Shown here: positions 57,434 to 64,000 of the stretch, in pieces | How positions within the stretch are numbered: the stretch's first letter is position 1 | Layout of the letters: every line of letters begins with the position of its first letter | Source of the DNA: Leptoclinus maculatus | Lineage: Eukaryota; Chordata; Actinopteri; Perciformes; Stichaeidae | Assembly: GCA_032191485.1 (NCBI GenBank) | Contig: JAVDOI010000007.1 | Location: forward strand, 9,484,642-9,548,641 | Direction of reading: 5' to 3' | Length of the DNA stretch: 64,000 bases | The notes under the pieces: model-generated | Told to the model about the DNA's origin: nothing | Database searches by the model: none | Seen by the model: only the letters and a program-made list of their open reading frames with translations | Program-made: the position numbers and the translations under genes

Positions 57434-58795
57434 CCCCAAAAGGAAGGGCCTGACAATCCTGAGCACTCACAGGATATTTGGGTTTCCCCTGCAGTCTTTG
57501 CTTTTCCCTGGTGCAAGGTGAGAGGTGATGGCTCACAGGGAGGGAAGGACAGCAGGCATTGTGTGCAGATTACAACCATCTGCCGCAAAACACGCTGCAT
57601 CTGCATTTTGGTCGAGGTCTTAAAATAGCTTTGATGTAGCTGGTGAAGTAAGTCTTGTACGAGTTCACTGTGTGAGGCTTTTTGTTGACTATTTACAAAC
57701 ATTTTCCGGCATAGAAAGTTATAAAAACAACTTTAATAAATGATGTATCTTGATAGCCCCAAAGCCTTTTGAACCAGTGTAATGCTAATGGGAAGCCTCT
57801 AGGTTGACAAACCAGATACATTTCATAGAAATCCATTGGTGGCTATCCACAGTACAACTATTAGAAATCCATAAGCATCAAGATGATGAAGTTAAAGAGG
57901 CCGACTAAACTTAGAACCTCCTTCAAACATTTCCCTCCATCACTTTCAAATAGTTTGAGCACCAGTTCAAATCCACAGATCCAAATTGAAAAACGATCTT
58001 CCATAACTAGTTCCATAACTACGAACCAACTGTTGTAACGTGCCACTGCACTCAGACCAGTCCGTACGGCCCGTAAGCAACAGAAACAGCAGCAGATGTC
58101 TCTGTTTGGTCTGCAGTTGCTTCTCAACACTGTGCACCTTGTTTGATTAGAAAACACACAGAGAAACTTAGCAACGTTATCAGCAGATAAAGACGTACAG
58201 AGAGTGGAGCCAGGTAGGTATTAGCTTTCTCCGAACATAGAGATAAATGTCAATGTGCTCACTCCCACAGCATTTCACAAGGAAGGCGGCAGAAGGTTCA
58301 AAAGACTTTTCTTAACTAAAGAGATCCTCACGCTTTAAAAGGTTGACTTCAAGAGGATTTTTGAATGAGGTCATATCCCTGATTCTGTGTCACATAAGCT
58401 TATTTTGTATGTTGTGATGTTCCATACTTCCTTGCCTATGCTGATCTGCTCTCTGTTAAGTTTTTTTCCAGACATGTTTGGATGTAAACAACCAACTGTA
58501 AATGTTCTGGAAACTACCACCAAAAAAGGAAGATTAGAGAACTACACATCATCCGTTTCTCTGACGCTGTTACTGTGCCTCTCTTTCACGTAACATAGAG
58601 GCAGTATTTATACAACGTCTGAATCTAAAAGCATAGTCAGTAGCTTAAAGAAAATAAATTGTCCTTAGTATGCGTGTTAATGCTGCAAAGTGGGCAAATA
58701 AGTAACAGTCCACCCTGTTTAGGAGACGTGTGGTGTGAATATGAAGCTGCTATCATGTCTTTTTCTTAAATCCTTGTGTCTACATATAAACAACA

Positions 58796-58983
<188 letters not shown>

Positions 58984-59052
58984 CGAGACCACATCCCATA
59001 TAGTATGATCCATGGTCATGATGATGCACAGAGAGCATCATCTGTACTTTAC

Positions 59053-59208
59053 CGGAGGTGCTGCGAGGTGTGCGTTTGGAGAAGCTCTTCACAGCCAGAC
59101 TCTGGCCGCGCTGCTTGCGTCTCCAGGCAGTGCGACACTTTGAGTCGATGCTTTGCTTGATGCGGTACCAGTCTGACTCGGTGATGCCAAATTTGTGGAA
59201 CAAGTGGC
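59053..59208 (-). CDS. banp: banp exon: second half of BEN domain and basic tail
   Basis: This 156-nt exon encodes (C)HLFHKFGITESDWYRIKQ, then SIDSKCRTAWRRKQRGQSLA and VKSFSKRTPRSTS. It completes the BEN domain with the helix containing ESDWYRIKQSID and then the strongly basic CRTAWRRKQRGQ segment, expected to contribute to DNA binding and nuclear localisation. Acceptor CCCAACAG, donor TCCG|GTAAAG; both ends split a codon after its first base, so the exon is phase 1-1 (symmetric). T from the upstream exon plus GC here restores the Cys that ends GIRC in vertebrate BANP, independent support for both junctions. A very long UG-type repeat (RNA sense) starts 72 nt downstream of the donor. Confidence 0.96.
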
Positions 59209-60934
59209 CTGTTGGGACACAGAGAGGTAAAATGTCACCACGTGCTGTGTGAATAATACAAAATTGTTGGCTCGGTTGTGCAAATTAGTGCATCGTATCT
59301 CAACATGAGGCTGTGTGTCGATGTGTCCTTTTGTCTCGCAGATGCTCCCTCCAGTAAATTGCCTTTTATTCTGTCTCAGTAGAACAGGAAATTAAATAGT
59401 TTCCTTTCATTTTTAGTGGAGTGGAGCTAAACTCAAAACAACTTTAGAGCAGGGAGGTGTGATTTCAGGACAAGCACCTCACATCCGTTACAATAACACC
59501 ACTTTATTCATTCAAATTTATTTTAGATGGACGATAGACAACTGTTTATGCATCAGTTATTGTTGCAGCTGGGCAGCTTATTGGGCACATCAACCACAGC
59601 ACTGCAACATACTAATGTTGTGGGTTAATGAGGGTCAGCTATCAATCCGAAGAAAAAAAAAATCTTGTTTTACAATAAAATCAGTATTTTTCATCTTAGC
59701 ATAAAGATGTGTGCATCGTAGCCTTGTTGGTACACTTAATTAACTCTCCACAATGTCAGCATACAGCCGTATAACCAAATAACAAAAACACCTGAGGGAT
59801 GTAAACATTTGAGGGAATTGAATGTCAGCTCTCACAGCAAAAGAAAGCAACAGACTGCGGCAACAGAATTGATATCGGCTCATGTGATGAAGCTGCCTGA
59901 TTGGCTACAGGACAGACGGGATGCAGCTGTATTTAGTGGCTGTCTACCTCTGGGGTTATGAAGTGTTTAAACGGAGGTGCGCCGCTTGACAGCTCATTTC
60001 TACACAAATTAAGAACGAAGCTACAGCCTGAGGTAAGAAAATGAGACAGGTGAGGAGCTGAGGGGTATCTGTGGATAGTGAGATGGCAGTGTATGGAAGC
60101 CCTTTCACACCTGACGGGTCCTGCACAGGCAGGCAGGGCACTTGTGCCTCCATTCCTGTTCCTTTTTTTTTTCCAATGCAGGCAGGATGAGTCACCCAAA
60201 AGTCACCTGGCCCTGCTCCAGCCTCTGCATACCTCATGTGTGCCATGGGGGATGTTTAGTGAAGCCTCCTGCAGGGGGCAGAAGCTGCACTCTGAAGGAA
60301 AGGCTAAAGCTAACAGCAATGTGAACCATATTAATATAGTATGTAGCCACATGACTTTTATAAATCTACCGTCTGTCTGCCATCACTCTGCTTCTCCAGG
60401 AATCAAAGAGTTGCCTGAATTGAGGGTGACTCCATTAGGATCTCTCCACCAGACATGTGCTTGTCATTTACAGTCTGGTATGTTATAAAATGTGTTGCAC
60501 ATTAATGCTAGTGTGCAATGATGAATGCATGTTGTTGTAACCCGCATTGGGAATAGAGACTGCAGTCTATTTCTGTGTCCAATTCGGTGCCGCTTTGTAA
60601 TGGAACGAAGATGAAATGTGGGAAGGTCTCAGAGAGTTCATTTATCGCTGTAAGGGGGGTAAGGAGACAAACCCCGGCTGAGTGAGACGTATTAGCATAA
60701 ATTATACGATGCCATTAGACAAACAGTGGTTACTAGACACCATCTTGGAGGTTACTTGTGGGTCATTTGGCCAATTAGATGATGGTACGTAAAAAGACAC
60801 TCCTTCTTGTAATCTCTGTTAATAATGTTAATAATGTTAACCACCAGGTCTCCCTGGACTTTTGTCCAAAATCACAAAGCGAGGCAGGCGGCGTGAAATT
60901 GATTGGCTGTCGATACTAGATGGTGATGACTCAC
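59209..60934 (-). other. banp intron between the two BEN-domain exons (1.7 kb)
   Basis: Donor GTGAGT at 60934, acceptor CCAACAG at 59209. The plus-strand open frame at 60078-60488 inside it has no supportable similarity. Around 60249-60268 there is a CTCF-like core (CTGCAGGGGGCAG), weakly supported. Confidence 0.75.
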
Positions 60935-61174
60935 AGCGAATGCCGTAGATCATGAGCGGGTCCAGCTGCTTCTTGCCGTGTTTGCCCTGGCCAGAGAGGT
61001 TGGACATGGCCTGGACCTCTCGATGGAACAGGTAATCTAACAGTGTCAGTGCCATTTTCTCCGCCGTGCGGCAGTTTGTGGTGATATGAAGCATGTCGGC
61101 CGGGGAAACTGGGCAACGAACTCGCATCTCTAGGTTGTTCTCGTCTCCCAACCAGGTGCCCACTGGGTAATCAT
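60935..61174 (-). CDS. banp: banp exon: first half of BEN domain
   Basis: This 240-nt exon encodes about 80 residues from the acidic lead-in (D)DYPVGTWLGDENN to QLDPLMIYGIR plus one base of a Cys codon. The acceptor reads TTTCCTCTAG and the donor CGCT|GTGAGT, so it begins with two bases of a split codon and ends with one. The sequence NCRTAEKMALTLLDYLFHRE followed by NLSGQGKHGKKQLDP is the hallmark of the BANP BEN domain, which contacts DNA in the nucleus. It is nearly identical to mammalian BANP; differences sit mainly in the loop after MRVRC (PVSPADM). Reading on into the intron stays open for about 32 codons, so a retained-intron product would be truncated within the BEN domain. Confidence 0.96.
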
Positions 61175-61344
61175 CTAGAGGAAACGGGAGAAGGAGCAGT
61201 TATTCAATCACTGTCACACAGCTCTCTCGTTCAGCCAAACCTGTGGAAACCTGTAAACTGAGATGTAACTTCTACCTGGTTTTCCTTCACAGGCTGACGA
61301 ATACTACACTGGTACAGAGCTCCTGATGTACTTCACGTAGTACA

Positions 61345-61364
61345 ATAGCGCCCCCATGTGGCAG
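61345..61364 (-). promoter_or_regulatory. Candidate CTCF site
   Basis: ATAGCGCCCCCATGTGGCAG on the plus strand closely follows the CTCF core in reverse orientation (ATAGCGCCCCCTAGTGGC). It sits 170 bp upstream of the first BEN exon of banp. Confidence 0.45.
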
Positions 61365-61887
61365 TAAAGGAGAAGTAGGTTAATTGTGGGCAAAATTGTG
61401 CTATCAAGGATATTACAAAGCTGAATATGTGGCTTGGCTGTTTGCTCACACCGTATGTTAGCTGTTAAATCCGCCACACAAACGAAGCACGAGGCACTGT
61501 TCTGGACACCACATGGGTACCATCTAGCTAATGATGACTAACAGTCGTATCATGGTAACCCACAGCTGCAAATAAAGGATTAATAGTTTCCATTTGAAGA
61601 TGACCAAAAACTTCTGAAATCCACTGAAAATAACCAAATAAACAATCGCAGTAAATAGCAACAGAGTTACAACAACGTGGACTTCATTTGCACACGCTAG
61701 CTCAGCAAAGCTACCGAAAACATGAATGATCAATCGGAGCATTCATCAATGCCGCCTGAGCCTGAAACACGGGGCATTAACATGACACATCAGCAAAGTT
61801 CCCTTCAATGTGGACACCATCTGAAAGAGTCACGTTAGCCACGTTGAATAAGTCCGATCCGAAACAAAACAATCAAAGAAAGTATTT

Positions 61888-62005
61888 GGGGCAGCTGTGG
61901 CTCAGGAGGCCGTAGTGCCCTTAAGCCTGATGGTCGGACCAGAAACTGCATGGTAGCTCGCTGCCATCGTGAACGAATGAGAGGCAAACTGTGAAGCATT
62001 TTAGA
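61888..62005 (+). mobile_element. tRNA-derived SINE head, degraded
   Basis: GGGGCAGCTGTGGCTCAGGA then GGCCGTAGTGCCC resembles the box A part of a common teleost tRNA-derived SINE (GCTGTGGCTCAGGAGGTAGAGC). Downstream GAATGAGAGGCAAACTG...AAGC resembles the 3' body. Box B is not clear. It is not a functional tRNA gene. Confidence 0.55.
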
Positions 62006-62195
62006 TCAAAAGCGTAAACGCAGCAAAAGTTACACTTTGAAAGCAGTAAAAGTGTTGCTGCTGCTAAACCTACGATGGTACAATTCAAGATGTGCCGCAG
62101 TAATTTCTGTCTTCATGTGAGGTCCTCAGAGAGAGTCAGTGAGGTAATCTTTAAAAAACAATCTTGTTTCTAACATTGGCAATACGGGCGAGGAA

Positions 62196-62380
62196 AGGGC
62201 AAGTTTATTTCTAGAGCATATTTTTGACACAAAGGCAAATCAAAGTGCTTTACAGAAGCAAACACATGTACGGTAGAATTAAAGGATGTAAGAGGTGCAG
62301 AAGTATAAGAATGTCATTACATGACCTCAGGAAAAGCAGTTGCGAACAAAAAGGTTTTAAGCCTCGATTTAAATAAACTT
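62196..62380 (+). repeat. Fish interspersed repeat ('caaagtgctttacag' type)
   Basis: AAGTTTATTTCTAGAGCATA then CAAATCAAAGTGCTTTACAG and later AAGGTTTTAAGCCTCGATTT is a recurrent short element of teleost genomes (TTTATTTGTATAGCACATTT ... CAAAGTGCTTTACA ... AGGTTTTGAGTCTTGATTTA). Family name not assigned. Confidence 0.6.
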
Positions 62381-62469
62381 TTTTAAGTAAAATGACTTAC
62401 ATTTGGATGCTTGCCCACGCTGAATACCAATAGAGTACTTAATAATACCATTCAATTCTAAAAACATGC

Positions 62470-63190
62470 ATCAGGCCAATGTTTCGCTATGCGACATGAT
62501 AGTTGGATGATCGCTCGCTTGCTGTTAGGACATGGTGGGAGTGATCGGCCGGTCACCGGTCGTGGATGATCACCTGACAACCGGCTGGTTTCAATTGGTG
62601 CATCGCTGGATATCACTTGTGCCGACGTGGACAATGACTCTGCAAATATGAGGTTCATGAGCGAGAACCTCAACAACTGTATCACAGACAGTGGCACTGG
62701 GGAAACAACATTGTTATTGTTGAACTTGTTGGGCATTCCTCATGATGGAGTCACCTTTTGACCAAAGTTGAGAGCTGACATGGACGCTGAAGTGTGGGTT
62801 TGGAGCAGGTTACCCTGGAGGAGGAGAGCCGGTGCCATGAGGGCCAGAAGCTGCATGCCAAGGGGCTCAACGTCTTCTTGAAGGCGGCTGCGCTGGACTG
62901 GCTGAAAGCTCCCGGTTATCGGTGTACTAATGTTGCTCCAGCTTCCCCGGAACCTCGAAACCTCGTTGCCCAGTTGTTGGAGTATAGGAGGCGTTCCAAC
63001 CTTGTTTCTTCTCAACCACAACGACCATCCAGTCTTGGAAGAGCTCCGCATCTTGGGTTTAGCACCAAGCCTGGCTCAGGGATCTTCCTCATGAGTCGGT
63101 CTGACGATCACAGCTCCGGCTCCTCTGCGATGGAAGAAGGACCAAGCCAAGGGGTGTGTGAGAAGTACATGACGGGGGGTGCAGAGTAAA
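62470..63190. other. Unrecognised CpG-rich stretch with overlapping ORFs
   Basis: This stretch is richer in G+C and CpG than the surrounding intron. It keeps open frames on both strands (plus 62794-63189, 131 codons; minus 62740-63051, 103 codons), with neither showing a motif I know. It abuts the hAT remnant. A decayed retroelement or part of a longer hAT element is possible; no function is inferred. Confidence 0.3.
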
Positions 63191-63198
63191 CCCCTTAG

Positions 63199-63731
63199 CA
63201 GTAGTGGTGTAACAATACACGTATTTGTACCACGGCGATTGGTACATTTATAGCCACGGATATGAGACGCTACTCTGTAGTGGAAAAAGCAGGCTGTACG
63301 AACATGCTTAATGTTATTGAGCCCCGGAGCCCGGAGTCTGAGCGAGCTAATGTCACTATTCCTGTGACTACTGACAATGCCAGGAATATAGTTAATGCTG
63401 TTAGAGCTGCTGGTCCAGGGCCACAAATACAATGTTTTGCCCGTGTCATTAATCTAGCATCTCAGAGAGCAACGGCAGTGCAGCAGATCTCAGGCCTCCC
63501 AAGATCAGAGAAACAGCAGCACATGTGTTGAGGACAAAACAGGAGTTGCTGCAGCTTCCTGTACACAAATGAATCCATCAAGTCAAAAAGAACATACTTT
63601 ATGATGTTAGTTAAGGACGTTTTTTTGGCATTTCTCCTTTTTTTTGCAGTATTGAAAACGTACCGCACTGTGGCACCACTGTGTCGTACCGAACCGAACC
63701 GAGCCTTTTGAGAACCGCTACACTCCTACTG
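63199..63731 (+). mobile_element. Deleted ZBED-type hAT element with terminal inverted repeats
   Basis: Ends are imperfect inverted repeats: CAGTAGTGGTGTAACAATAC at 63199 and, in reverse complement from 63731, CAGTAGGAGTGTAGCGGTTC. Sub-terminal GGTTCGGTTCGGTACG motifs on the right are typical of this fish hAT group. Inside, the plus strand encodes VTTDNARNIVNAVRAAG and QIQCFARVINLASQRA, matching the DDE-region motif (TDNA-N---A, CxxHxxNL) of ZBED-like hAT transposases, with the His of CFAH changed to Arg. The frame then shifts and stops (63529-63531). About 530 bp remain of a normally 2.5-4 kb element. The 8-bp flanks (CCCCTTAG and AGCAGGAC) do not match, so the copy is old or rearranged. Confidence 0.75.
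63262..63531 (+). pseudogene. hAT (ZBED-like) transposase fragment
   Basis: An 89-codon frame with VTTDNARNIVNAVRAAG followed by CFARVINLASQRATAVQQIS. In active relatives the second catalytic Asp lies in the TDNA motif and a CxxH pair follows; here the Asp is present but the CxxH His is Arg. After QQISGLPRS the reading drops into another frame where LRTKQELLQLP-like residues are still discernible, showing a frameshift. Non-functional. Confidence 0.7.
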
Positions 63732-63880
63732 AGCAGGACCCAACATGTGATCCTCGAGGCACACTTAAAGATCAATTAAAAGCCAAACAAAATAGAAAAT
63801 ATGCTCATTTCTATCCACTGACTACAAGGGAAGAAAAGCAATAACATACACGGTAATGGCCTTTCTACACTTTACAACTT

Positions 63881-63947
63881 GGGAGCGAAACGCCAACCTC
63901 GTGATTAAAGGTCAACCCCGCTTTATCTCCTGAACCACAGCCGACCC
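63881..63947 (-). mobile_element. tRNA-derived SINE head (minus strand)
   Basis: On the minus strand GGTCGGCTGTGGTTCAGGAG, ATAAAGCGGGGTTGACC, then TAATCACGAGGTTGGCGTTT and CGCTCCC match the tRNA-like head of the same SINE family: box A TGGTTCAGGAG, degenerate box B TTTCGCTCCC. No aminoacyl-stem pairing is seen, so it is a SINE head and not a tRNA gene. Confidence 0.6.
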
Positions 63948-63997
63948 CCCTATGAGCGGTTTCTTTTTGTGTCTAAACGATCAGTGTTGAGTCATAC

Positions 63998-64000
63998 CTT
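63998..64000 (-). CDS. banp: Possible 3' edge of the next upstream banp exon (cut by window end)
   Basis: At the extreme right edge the minus strand reads AAG|GTATGA, a good donor. If the exon ended (G)AA G, its last base would supply the G needed before AT at the start of the 61174 exon, giving Glu-Asp-Asp-Tyr-Pro, in keeping with the mammalian ...NSEEDYPNG. Only three exon bases are in view, so this is inference from phase and splice consensus. Confidence 0.35.

Larger units (their letters stand above)
61175..63997 (-). other. banp intron upstream of the BEN exons, repeat-rich
   Basis: If the donor at 63997 is real this is a complete 2.8-kb intron; otherwise it is the 3' part of a longer one. 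It contains a CTCF-like site, two tRNA-derived SINE heads, a fish interspersed repeat, an unrecognised CpG-rich stretch and a hAT remnant. Confidence 0.5.

Noticed and set aside
60837..60934. Extension of the BEN exon frame beyond the donor
   Set aside because: Family alignment and the restored Cys codon show splicing at 60935; the extension is intron.
63881..63947. tRNA gene
   Set aside because: Box A and box B-like motifs are present, but the arms do not pair and the context matches a tRNA-derived SINE head.

Overview
The window is vertebrate nuclear DNA, almost certainly from a ray-finned (percomorph-like) fish. Coding sequence is sparse and split by introns with vertebrate splice sites. 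Very long (CA)n/(GT)n tracts of up to about 100 units are scattered through it. The interspersed repeats are of fish type: L2-like LINE 3' ends, the large palindromic 'ttagcttagc' element, a tRNA-derived SINE head and hAT remnants. There are no operons, CRISPR arrays or bacterial features.

Right half (about 35.8-64.0 kb): the one confidently recognised gene is banp (BTG3-associated nuclear protein, also SMAR1/BEND1) on the minus strand. Seven coding exons are visible, from high to low coordinate: 61174-60935, 59208-59053, 56474-56353, 55485-55414, 53376-53332, 39299-39159 and 36032-35916. They join in one consistent frame encoding about 296 residues plus stop. The first two carry the DNA-binding BEN domain. 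The other five carry a Gln/Val-rich C-terminal region and the stop. The N-terminal exons lie beyond 64000; the last three bases of the window may be the 3' edge of the next upstream exon. The 14-kb intron between the 53.3-kb and 39.3-kb exons holds hAT debris, one arm of the palindromic element and several homopolymer-G runs.

Left half (about 1-35.7 kb): no gene is convincingly visible. This is the 3' flank of banp. It contains microsatellites, an 18-bp minisatellite, a nearly intact 3' end of an L2-type LINE nested inside the palindromic element (about 21.8-23.3 kb), a second L2 scrap (33.2 kb), a CpG-rich promoter-like patch (31.8-32.0 kb) with a near-match to the motif bound by BANP itself, and one orphan exon-like segment (33.80-33.94 kb). 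In mammals a long gene-poor interval separates BANP from ZNF469; that this flank is its counterpart is inference only.

Points most worth a second look: a GC-AG intron in banp, a run of phase-0 cassette-compatible exons, dinucleotide repeats placed beside banp splice sites, the near-BANP motif downstream of banp, the nested LINE-in-palindrome, the orphan GC3-rich exon, and two hAT-derived remnants. I found no previously undescribed biological system and do not claim one.
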